From positions 1-56,521 of the forward strand of contig CAAFVM010000006.1 of the NCBI GenBank assembly GCA_900766495.1: a stretch of 56,521 bases of DNA, read 5' to 3'. The position numbers were made by a program, and so were the translations under genes. Shown here in pieces: positions 49,983 through 56,521 of the stretch (the stretch's first letter is position 1; each line of letters begins with the position of its first letter). Source of the stretch: Clostridia bacterium (GTDB taxonomy: Bacteria; Bacillota; Clostridia; Christensenellales; Borkfalkiaceae). Under the pieces are notes generated by a model. That model worked only from the letters and a program-made list of their open reading frames with translations. It was not told where the DNA came from and ran no database searches.

Positions 49983-50888
49983 TCAAACCTCTTTAAGTTT
50001 TGAAAGCGTTTTTTCGAAATAATCGGGTAACGGGCAGGTAAAAGTCATAACCTCGCCCGTACGCGGGTGCGTGAACGTAATTTTATAAGCGTGCAGAAGC
50101 TGACCTTTAAGGTCAAACGGGCATTTTTTAGGACCGTATGTTTTATCGCCCACAACGGGATTACCTATGAACCTGGAATGCACGCGGATTTGGTGGGTTC
50201 TGCCTGTCCACAGCGAAAATTCGGTTAAAGTATACCCCTCGTAACGCTTTATAACCTTATAATCGGTTATTGCGCGCCGCCCTTTGCTTAAAACCGCGAA
50301 CGAGGTTCTGTCTTTCGGGTCGCGCCCCAAAAAGTTGTCTATTCTGCCCTCGTCCTGTTTGACTTTTCCGTGCAAAAGCGCAAGATAATAACGTTTGCAG
50401 GTCTTTTTTTCTATCTGCGAGGCAAGGCTTATATGCGCCGCGTCGTTTTTGGCAACCAACAGCAGCCCCGAAGTGTCTTTATCTATGCGGTGAACTATGC
50501 CCGGGCGCAAAACGCCGTTTATGCCGCTCAACTTATCAAGCGAATATAAAAGCGCGTTCACGAGCGTGTCGTCGCCGGTGCCGTTGCCCGCGTGAACCGT
50601 AAGACCCTGCGGCTTGTTTATTACGGCAAGGTCGTCGTCCTGATAAATTATATCGAGCGGTATGTTCACCGGCTTTACGCCAAGTTCTTTGGGCGGTTCT
50701 TCTTCGAAACAAACCTTGTCGCCCGTTTTTACCTCGTAACTGCATTTTTCGGGCAAAAAATTGACTTTTACCTTGTCGTCGTCAATCAGTTTTTTTATAT
50801 GAGAACGGGAATACCCTGTTTTCTCCGATAAAAACACGTCTAACCGCGCGCCTTTTTCGCCGCCAACAGAAACGATGAACTCACGCAT
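49983..50888 (-). CDS. RluA/RluD-family 23S rRNA pseudouridine synthase
   Basis: 301 residues. S4 RNA-binding domain at the N-terminus (RLDVFLSEKTGYSRSHIKKLIDDDKVKVN), then the synthase domain with the catalytic Asp in HRIDKDTSGLLLVAKN and GRTHQIRVH. Which uridine it modifies is not readable, though RluD-type (helix 69) is common in this setting. It follows lspA with an 8-base overlap, a very common pairing in Bacillota. Confidence 0.93.
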   Translation of the reverse strand: MREFIVSVGGEKGARLDVFLSEKTGYSRSHIKKLIDDDKVKVNFLPEKCSYEVKTGDKVCFEEEPPKELGVKPVNIPLDIIYQDDDLAVINKPQGLTVHAGNGTGDDTLVNALLYSLDKLSGINGVLRPGIVHRIDKDTSGLLLVAKNDAAHISLASQIEKKTCKRYYLALLHGKVKQDEGRIDNFLGRDPKDRTSFAVLSKGRRAITDYKVIKRYEGYTLTEFSLWTGRTHQIRVHSRFIGNPVVGDKTYGPKKCPFDLKGQLLHAYKITFTHPRTGEVMTFTCPLPDYFEKTLSKLKEV

Positions 50889-51474
50889 TTTGGTTGTCGT
50901 CTTTTGAATTTTTATTTTCTGCTTGTTTATTATTTTCTTTATTATTCTCGGCGGGAAGTTCCGCCTGCGCGCCCGTCAGATTCTCTCCGTCCGTCGTTTC
51001 GGCTTGATTCTTCGCAGGCTTCTTTTTGGCGAAAAGCGCCTCGTCGTCCATAAACAAAAGGTAAACAAGCAACATCGCAACGCCTATGCACAGGCAGGAA
51101 TCGGCAATGTTGAAATTAGCGAAAAACGGCACGTCGATAAAGTCGCGCACGCCTCTGAACGCAATGCGGTCGATAAGGTTGCCTATGGTACCCGAAAACA
51201 AAAGAGCAAGCGAACTATCGAGCCAACGGGTGCGTTTTTTTCTTAAAACAAGATATACGCAACCGCCCGCAAGCACAACGAAAGTTAAACAAATAAAAAA
51301 GGTTTGCGCCCACGGCTTATCGGCTAAAAACGAAAAGGAAGCGCCGCGATTATACGTTATGTTTATGTTAAGAACGCCCTCTATAAGCGTTACGTGCGTG
51401 TCGAGCGCGTCGAATATTATTTTCGTAACCTGGTCTAAACAAAGAGTTGCGAAAAACAAAATTATATACCACAT
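50881..51474 (-). CDS. lspA: Lipoprotein signal peptidase (signal peptidase II)
   Basis: 197 residues. Four helices; catalytic Asp residues in GNLIDRIAFRGVRDFIDV and FNIADSCLCIG; also ITYNRGASFSFL. It cleaves the signal peptide of diacylglyceryl-modified prolipoproteins after Lgt. The core ends near residue 148; a hydrophilic Lys/Glu/Asn-rich tail of about 45 residues is unusual for the family. The ATG overlaps the preceding stop (TAATG). Confidence 0.95.
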   Translation of the reverse strand: MWYIILFFATLCLDQVTKIIFDALDTHVTLIEGVLNINITYNRGASFSFLADKPWAQTFFICLTFVVLAGGCVYLVLRKKRTRWLDSSLALLFSGTIGNLIDRIAFRGVRDFIDVPFFANFNIADSCLCIGVAMLLVYLLFMDDEALFAKKKPAKNQAETTDGENLTGAQAELPAENNKENNKQAENKNSKDDNQNA

Positions 51475-52133
51475 TATTCCATTACTCCCAGTTCACGGCA
51501 AAGCGCTTCGAGGTCGAGTTCCTCTTTTGGGTTAAGCACCTCGTCGAGGTCGAAATACGAATCGTCTTCGGGTCGGCGACCGCCGCGTAAAAACTCGGTT
51601 AAAGCTTCGGCTTTTTCGCCCGCTTGCTCTACGGTAAGAACGGTTTCGTCGAAGTTAAGCATTTCTTTAAGCGCAGCAACCAAAGCCTGCTTGCGTTTGT
51701 CTTTCGCGGTTTCGGCTCCGTTTGCCATAAGTTCCGCGTCGGCGGCAAAAACCAATGCTTTTATTCTTTTTATTTCGGCTTTATACCGCATAAGAGCGGC
51801 GTTTTTTATGTCTTCGCTTTCGCGTTCGGCGTCCGAAATTATATCTTTCGCCCGCAAAATAACGTTTTCCGCTTCAATGTCTTCGGCGGTTTTTAATTGT
51901 GTTGCGGCGGTTTCGGTTTTAAGTTTTTCAAGTCTTTCAAGCGAGGCTTCAAGCTCGGCTATTTTCGCGTTAAGTTCGCCGTTTATTTCGGCAAGTTTTT
52001 TAAGCCTTGCTTTAAGCGCGGAATTTTCGGCCTCAAGCCTGGCGTTCAAAACCTTTTCTCCCGCAACGCCATCGCCAGAATTAGGCGCTTTATCGCCCGA
52101 AAACGAAGAATTTTTCTTTTTAAAAATACTCAA
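51474..52133 (-). CDS. Coiled-coil protein, DivIVA-like in layout
   Basis: 219 residues, mainly one long coiled coil (about 28-145, with repeated Leu/Ala/Glu heptads such as LKKLAEINGELNAKIAELEASLERLEKLK), then an acidic tail ending LEALCRELGVME. It lies where divIVA-like genes often occur, just before lspA, but the conserved DivIVA N-terminal motif is not seen. Start TTG overlaps the pncB stop by four bases (TTGA). Confidence 0.7.
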   Translation of the reverse strand: MSIFKKKNSSFSGDKAPNSGDGVAGEKVLNARLEAENSALKARLKKLAEINGELNAKIAELEASLERLEKLKTETAATQLKTAEDIEAENVILRAKDIISDAERESEDIKNAALMRYKAEIKRIKALVFAADAELMANGAETAKDKRKQALVAALKEMLNFDETVLTVEQAGEKAEALTEFLRGGRRPEDDSYFDLDEVLNPKEELDLEALCRELGVME

Positions 52134-53575
52134 TTTTTAGCTTCTCCGTCGCGGAATTTTTCAATAAGCGAAGTTTTAAGAACATACAGCTCGTCCGACA
52201 AATCCACCTTATATATATGCGGATAGTCTATGCGCTTATACTCTTCCCAGAAATGCGAAAGCTGTTCGCCCGCATATTCGGCGATTTTTTTAAGCGGCGG
52301 CAAATCATAAACGAGCTTGCCGTTTTCAACCACTTTAACAGTGATTTCTTTAAGTTCGTATTTATCGAACGTGATGCTTTTCCAACGCTCCACCGGGTGA
52401 TACAACGTGAGCGGTTTGGTAGTATCGAACTTTTCGCCGCGCAGGAAAATAACGTCGGCTTCAGCCATGCCGTTCACGAACACGCGGTAAATGCTTTTGA
52501 ACCCGGGATTGGTTATTTTCGCACTGTTGTCGGAAAGTTTTATTTTGGGCGTAACCGTGCCGTCTTCTTCGACCATAGCCGAAAGCTTGTACACTCCGCC
52601 GAGCGCGGGCATCTGTTCGCTGGTTATAAGCTTGGTTCCAACGCCCCATAAATTTATTTTCGCGCCCTGTTGTTTAAGCGAATTTATCGAATATTCGTCC
52701 AAATCGCCCGAAGCGCAAATCAACGTATCGGGATACCCCGCGTCGTCGAGCATTTTTCGCGCCTCTTTCGAAAGATACGCCAAGTCGCCCGAATCGAGCC
52801 TTATACCAAGCGGCTTTTTGCCCGCCTTTTTAAGCTCGTCGAAAACTTTTATGGCGTTAGGCACGCCGCTTTTTAAAGTGTTGTAAGTATCCACCAACAG
52901 CAAAGCCGAATCGGGATATATTTCGGCGTAAGCCTTGAATGCTTCGTATTCGCTGGGAAAATTCATAACCCAGCTGTGCGAATGAGTACCCGAAACGCGC
53001 ACGTCGAACATTTGCCCCGCAAGTACGTTGGACGTGGAGCCGCACCCTCCTATAATTGCCGCGCGTGCGCCGTAAATACCCGCGTCGGGTCCCTGCGCCC
53101 TGCGAAGACCGAATTCCATAACCGAATCGTCTTTGGCGGCGTGGCAGATTTTCGCGGCTTTGCTTGCGATAAGCGTTTGGTGGTTGAGCATATTTAAAAT
53201 TGCGGTTTCAATAAGTTGCGCCTGAACTATGGGGGCGCGCACCGTTAAAATAGGCTCGCCCGGAAAAACGGGAGTTCCCTCCGGCACGGAATATATATCG
53301 CCGGTGAATTTAAGGTCTTTTAAATAGTTTAAAAAGCCCTCGTCGAATATGCCGAGCGAACGCAAATAATTAATTTCGCCCTCGCCGAAATTAAGGTTAA
53401 GAACATAATCGACCACCTGTTCAAGCCCCGCGGCAAGCGAATAGGTTATAAGTTCGTTCTGACGAAAGAACACGTCGAACACGGCAACTTGCTCGTGTCT
53501 GCCTTTAAGATAATAACCGTTCATCATTGTAAGTTGATAAAGGTCGGTAAGCAAAGTCAGGTTTCTTTTCTGCAT
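52130..53575 (-). CDS. pncB: Nicotinate phosphoribosyltransferase
   Basis: 481 residues. Opening LLTDLYQLTMMNGYYLKG, then GLRRAQGPDAGIYGARAAIIGGCGSTSNVLAG, the catalytic His region VSGTHSHSWVMNF, LLLVDTYNTLKSGVPNAI and GIRLDSGDLAYLSKEAR. It makes nicotinate mononucleotide from nicotinate, PRPP and ATP in NAD salvage. GGAG is 13 bases from the ATG. Confidence 0.96.
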   Translation of the reverse strand: MQKRNLTLLTDLYQLTMMNGYYLKGRHEQVAVFDVFFRQNELITYSLAAGLEQVVDYVLNLNFGEGEINYLRSLGIFDEGFLNYLKDLKFTGDIYSVPEGTPVFPGEPILTVRAPIVQAQLIETAILNMLNHQTLIASKAAKICHAAKDDSVMEFGLRRAQGPDAGIYGARAAIIGGCGSTSNVLAGQMFDVRVSGTHSHSWVMNFPSEYEAFKAYAEIYPDSALLLVDTYNTLKSGVPNAIKVFDELKKAGKKPLGIRLDSGDLAYLSKEARKMLDDAGYPDTLICASGDLDEYSINSLKQQGAKINLWGVGTKLITSEQMPALGGVYKLSAMVEEDGTVTPKIKLSDNSAKITNPGFKSIYRVFVNGMAEADVIFLRGEKFDTTKPLTLYHPVERWKSITFDKYELKEITVKVVENGKLVYDLPPLKKIAEYAGEQLSHFWEEYKRIDYPHIYKVDLSDELYVLKTSLIEKFRDGEAKN

Positions 53576-53756
53576 AATTTAAATAGTACTCCAAAAAGCT
53601 TAATAACTAAAATTTTCGGGCTTACCTATGTGGGGTTGCCCGTTTTGCGGCTTACGTTTCGCTATTCACGGCTTAAAGCTGCGTTTTTATTCGCTCCTTA
53701 CTGCTTTTATCGCGTTTTACAAATTTTAGCCGTATTAACGAAATTTATCCGTATGC

Positions 53757-53783
53757 AAAAAATCCGCACGCGGCGGATTTTTT
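53757..53783 (-). terminator. Intrinsic terminator of the 53796 gene
   Basis: AAAAAATCCGC and GCGGATTTTTT form an 11-bp stem with a 5-base loop. Confidence 0.85.
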
Positions 53784-53795
53784 AATTTTTTAATT

Positions 53796-54281
53796 TTACT
53801 TAAAAGATTTAATTTCGGGAAGCTCTTCTTCGGGTTTCTCCTTTTCCGCCGCATCCCTTTCGGCTTTGCGGGTTTTGTAATCTTTATAGTCTTCTTTCTC
53901 GTTGTCGAATACGAGAGTGGTCTTATTGTTGTAAAGTATAAGCGCGCCGAACAGAGCTATCGCTATAAGCGCGATTGCCACTATAAGGGTTATAAACCAT
54001 TGAGCGCGCAGAACAATCATAAGAAGAACTACGCCCACAACTCCGCACACGATTGCAAGCAAAGCCGAAGCTTTACGCTTAAGGACCGCTCCGGCAACCG
54101 CAAAATAGGCAGCCATGGCAAGGAAGAATGCGGTAAAGCCCGCCCCCAGCGAAAGCCATGCGTTATTATTCCCCGCGCAATAGCAAATTACGGTGGTTAC
54201 AACGCCTATTACAAGCGCCGCCACAACACCGATAAGTAAAATCATATTCGAATTAGATTTAGTTTTTTTTACGTCAGCCAT
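53796..54281 (-). CDS. Small four-helix membrane protein, unknown
   Basis: 161 residues. Four membrane helices (MILLIGVVAALVIGVVTTVICY, AWLSLGAGFTAFFLAMAAYF, ALLAIVCGVVGVVLLMIVL, WFITLIVAIALIAIALFGALIL), then a charged cytoplasmic tail ending EEELPEIKSFK. SD AGGAG. It follows lgt by 26 bases on the same strand. Function unknown. Confidence 0.75.
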   Translation of the reverse strand: MADVKKTKSNSNMILLIGVVAALVIGVVTTVICYCAGNNNAWLSLGAGFTAFFLAMAAYFAVAGAVLKRKASALLAIVCGVVGVVLLMIVLRAQWFITLIVAIALIAIALFGALILYNNKTTLVFDNEKEDYKDYKTRKAERDAAEKEKPEEELPEIKSFK

Positions 54282-54307
54282 TTTAAATTTCTCCTTTTAT
54301 TTAAATT

Positions 54308-55333
54308 TTATTCTTTGTTTTCGCCTTTTTCTTCGCCGCTTTTTTCGGCGGAAGTTTCGGCATTTTTGTTTCCGGTTTGTTTGTCTTTTTCGTCTTTCTC
54401 TTCTTCGCGCGCGCCCGAAACGGTTTGTTCTTTCGCTTCTTCGGCTATCATGTTTGCGGTTTCGGCATTCTCGGCGGTTTCGTCTTCGTCAAGTTCGCCG
54501 CCGCCCGCAAGAGCGAGCGCCGCTTTGTCCTTTTCCATTTTGTCGTTCAAATATTTTATAAGGAAGAACAAGCCTATCGCCACCGCGATGAGGAAAAGCG
54601 ATTGAGTTTGCGAGGGATAAAGCGAACCCACGAACGAGCCGCGGTCGTCGCCGCGAACGAATTCTATAAGGAAACGCCATATCGAGTAAGCCAGCATGTA
54701 AATAGGCATGTTATATTTGCCCTTGCCTTTCAGCGCGAGGTACGAAAGCACGCCGAACAAAATAAACAGGTAAGCCGCTTCGAAAAGTTGAGTGGGATAT
54801 ACGGGCGAGCCGTCGTAGGTGTTGTAAAGCGAACCTTTCGGGAAAGACACCCCGAGGAACGCAAACGCGCCGGTAGCGGGTTTGCCGTAACAGCACCCCG
54901 CGAAGAAACATCCTATACGACCGAAAGCGTGCGCAACGGTTATGCAGCACGGCGCGATTACCACTATTCTGGTAAGCAGATAAAAATGCTTTTTCCTAAA
55001 TATCAGCGTGCCTATTATGAACGACAGCGCGCCTGTTATTATTCCGCCTATTACGGTAAGTCCGCCCCACACGAATTTCGCGTTTTCTATGCCTACCTGC
55101 TGAATTTCTTCTATGTAGTTAAAGCATGACTGCCAGAGCGCCGCTCCGAAAAAGCCCATCGCTATAGCCACTATTCCGTTGTAAAAAACAAAATCGGTTT
55201 CTTTGTTCGTAAACCCGAGGCGCTTCGTGTAGTAAAACAACACCCAGAAGCACGCGAGTATACCTAAGGCAATCATTAAACCGTAGTAGTAAATTTTTAT
55301 GTTGCCTAAAACCAAAATAGGGTCCTGATGCAT
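54308..55333 (-). CDS. lgt: Prolipoprotein diacylglyceryl transferase
   Basis: 341 residues. Seven helices; the Lgt signature GRIGCFFAGCCYGKPA and the late EFVRGDDRGSF are present, with essential Arg and His regions (AHAFGRIG). It transfers diacylglycerol from phosphatidylglycerol to the lipobox Cys. After residue ~275 a disordered Glu/Lys-rich tail of about 65 residues extends beyond the normal end. SD AAAGGAG. Confidence 0.95.
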   Translation of the reverse strand: MHQDPILVLGNIKIYYYGLMIALGILACFWVLFYYTKRLGFTNKETDFVFYNGIVAIAMGFFGAALWQSCFNYIEEIQQVGIENAKFVWGGLTVIGGIITGALSFIIGTLIFRKKHFYLLTRIVVIAPCCITVAHAFGRIGCFFAGCCYGKPATGAFAFLGVSFPKGSLYNTYDGSPVYPTQLFEAAYLFILFGVLSYLALKGKGKYNMPIYMLAYSIWRFLIEFVRGDDRGSFVGSLYPSQTQSLFLIAVAIGLFFLIKYLNDKMEKDKAALALAGGGELDEDETAENAETANMIAEEAKEQTVSGAREEEKDEKDKQTGNKNAETSAEKSGEEKGENKE

Positions 55334-55443
55334 ATTACTCCTTTGTTTATGCCGAATTATACCGAAAATCGGCGTTATGAAACAACTTGCAAATTGCCGC
55401 GTTGCTTGTCCGCGCGGGCGTACGACAATTCTAATATATGCCG

Positions 55444-55472
55444 ATTATAACATATCGCGCGGCAATTTACAA
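55444..55472 (-). promoter_or_regulatory. Sigma-A promoter of lgt
   Basis: Minus-strand TTGTAA (55467-55472), 17 bases, TATAAT (55444-55449). A TGTCCCCG...CGGGGACA hairpin lies further upstream at 55540-55574. Confidence 0.7.
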
Positions 55473-55625
55473 GGATTTTCGTTAGAAAAAATAAAAATCG
55501 AAAAACGGCGGCAACCCGCATTTATATAAAAACGAACGTGTCCCCGATAATTTTTTAAGTTATTTGCGGGGACAACATTAAATTATTATCGCGACGACGA
55601 AAAAATTATAGAACAAAAAAGAAGA

Positions 55626-55663
55626 GCTATATGCCGTTTATCGACCTATAGCCCCGCTTTTTT
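55626..55663. repeat. 3'-end palindromic element, copy n
   Basis: ATGCCG, core TTTATCGACCTATAG, CCCCGCTTTTTT, 17 bases past the mazF stop. Confidence 0.7.
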
Positions 55664-55679
55664 GTTTTTTATAATCAGC

Positions 55680-56063
55680 TTACGCCTTTTTCACGTTCGC
55701 CTCGTCCATAAAGCCGAGGCTTATTAAAAGCGCGTCGTCTACCTGCCTCATAGTGTCGGGCGGCAAAAAACCTATTCTTTCTTTAAGCCGCCTTTTATCT
55801 ATCGTGCGTATTTGTTCAAGCAAAACCACACTGTCTTTCATAAGCCCGTAAAGGCTCGCGCTCAATTCTATGTGCGTAGGCAGGCGCGCTTTATTTATTT
55901 TGCTGGTAACGGCCGCGGCTATAACCGTCGGGCTGTATTTGTTACCCACGTCGTTCTGCACGACAAGCACGGGGCGCACTCCTCCTTGTTCGCTGCCCAC
56001 AACCGGGCTTAAATCGGCGTAATACAATTCCCCTCGCCTTATAAAACCGAGTTTTTCGTTCAT
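55680..56063 (-). CDS. MazF/NdoA-type endoribonuclease toxin
   Basis: 127 residues, slightly longer than B. subtilis NdoA. PemK/MazF fold: IRRGELYYADLSPVVGSEQGGVRPVLVVQND (catalytic Arg), TVIAAAVTSKI (catalytic Thr), LPTHIELSASLYGLMKDSVVLLEQIRTIDKRRL. It cuts single-stranded RNA at short sites. The antitoxin gene that normally precedes it is not found in the remaining 450 bases. GGGGG(C) serves as SD before the ATG. Confidence 0.92.
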   Translation of the reverse strand: MNEKLGFIRRGELYYADLSPVVGSEQGGVRPVLVVQNDVGNKYSPTVIAAAVTSKINKARLPTHIELSASLYGLMKDSVVLLEQIRTIDKRRLKERIGFLPPDTMRQVDDALLISLGFMDEANVKKA

Positions 56064-56221
56064 ATAATAAACGCCCCCGCTATCATTTTATTCTAACCGC
56101 TCGCCTACGCGTTAAACAGAATAAAAGGCGGCGGGCAAACAATAAAAAAATTTCTGCTTTAATTATTGCCGCGGTTAAAAAAAATATACTTTTAAAAAAC
56201 AAAAAACGTCAAATTAAAAAA

Positions 56222-56258
56222 ACGCGCCCGCTTTTTTTTGCGAACGCGCTTTTCTAAT
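56222..56258. other. Hairpin with T run
   Basis: AACGCG and CGCGCTT arms surround a T-rich loop, with T runs on both sides; likely a terminator for a transcript coming from the right. Confidence 0.45.
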
Positions 56259-56339
56259 TTTTAAATTTAGGCATTCCATTCTTCATCAATAACAATTTTT
56301 ACGGGAATAAATTGTTTTATCCTGCGTTAAACTCCCATC

Positions 56340-56500
56340 AACGTACGGGTCAAGTACGTTTTCGGTCGTTTGCCTTGGCTAAACCTAATTTCTTCTCCGT
56401 AAAACGACCCGTTGGCATCCTCGGTTCTGCCATCTTTAGGGGCGGGCTTTCAGCCCTTTTTCTAAAACGTTCGCTTGTCGTATTTCTATACGTCTGCGTT
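56340..56500 (-). ncRNA. Candidate structured RNA, truncated by the contig end
   Basis: Three hairpins lie close together: GGGCT-GAA-AGCCC on the minus strand (56444-56456), GGTCGTTT/AAACGACC (56402-56409 with 56364-56371) enclosing GGTTTAGCC, and AACGTAC/GTACGTT (56340-56346 with 56354-56360). All frames are broken by stops. The layout (a GGGCU-AGCCC hairpin, CCCUAAA, GGUUUAGCC, AAAACGUAC) reminds me of HEARO/omega-RNA, but this is memory-based and unverified. No IscB gene is in the window. Confidence 0.35.
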
Positions 56501-56503
56501 CAC

Positions 56504-56521
56504 AGATCGGAAGAGCACACG
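56504..56521 (+). other. Illumina TruSeq adapter sequence (artefact)
   Basis: The last 18 bases, AGATCGGAAGAGCACACG, are identical to the start of the standard TruSeq read 1 adapter. They are not genomic. Confidence 0.97.

Noticed and set aside
1..56521. CRISPR array, tRNA, rRNA, prophage or IS transposase
   Set aside because: No regularly spaced repeats, tRNA arms such as GGTTCGAATCC, rRNA segments or transposase domains were found on reading both strands.

Overview
The window is a 56.5 kb chromosomal segment of a spore-forming member of the Bacillota, most likely class Clostridia. The evidence is a set of endospore genes (yabP-yabQ-divIC, spoIVFA-spoIVFB, a DUF1540 protein), a threonine T-box leader, a CIRCE operator on an Hsp20 gene, AGGAG-type ribosome binding sites and many TTGACA-N17-TATAAT promoters. 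Nearly everything is core gene content. The right end stops in Illumina adapter sequence, so this is an assembled contig, probably from a metagenome.

Layout. 0.3-4.7 kb: a MarR regulator and a two-gene heterodimeric ABC exporter. 4.7-5.4 kb: interspersed repeats. 5.4-10.4 kb: a Cys-containing unknown protein, Hsp20, a PlsC-like acyltransferase with a DUF6440 miniprotein, a very short ferredoxin:thioredoxin reductase catalytic chain, a YfcE-type phosphodiesterase and a ferritin-like protein. 10.5-15.7 kb: a divergent M50 protease overlapping a Ppx/GppA phosphatase, divIC-yabQ-yabP, a PTS-IIC-like transporter and a metallophosphoesterase. 15.8-21.8 kb: the operon pyrH-frr-uppS-cdsA-dxr-rseP. 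21.9-25.7 kb: an acetyltransferase-like protein, pyrR and spoIVFAB. 25.7-29.6 kb: a DUF2726 protein, T-box plus thrS, and an unknown protein between repeat copies. 29.9-36.6 kb: an XRE membrane regulator, two DegV proteins, DUF1540, rplI, an LPG-flippase-like protein and a heptose-bisphosphatase-like HAD enzyme. 36.7-40.8 kb: pdxS-pdxT, a decayed MATE pseudogene, a zinc-ribbon protein and a standalone FakA C-terminal-like domain. 40.9-49.8 kb: guaA, guaB, envelope proteins of unknown role, two CvpA proteins and glnS. 50-56 kb: an RluA/RluD-family synthase, lspA, a coiled-coil protein, pncB, lgt and a MazF toxin.

How the genes work together. Lgt and LspA are the first two steps of lipoprotein maturation. 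UppS, CdsA and Dxr supply isoprenoid carrier and phospholipid precursors. SpoIVFA/B and YabP/Q act late in sporulation. PyrH, PyrR, GuaA and GuaB belong to nucleotide metabolism; PdxS/T and PncB to cofactor supply.

No tRNA, rRNA, CRISPR array, IS transposase or phage gene was seen. I found no convincing new multi-gene system. The most unusual signal is non-coding: a short palindromic element with a conserved core (TTWAYSGRCTTATAG) occurs 14 times, always just past the 3' end of a gene. A second, longer composite repeat fills several intergenic gaps. The last ~240 bp look like a truncated structured RNA, possibly HEARO/omega-RNA-like, cut by the adapter-contaminated contig end.
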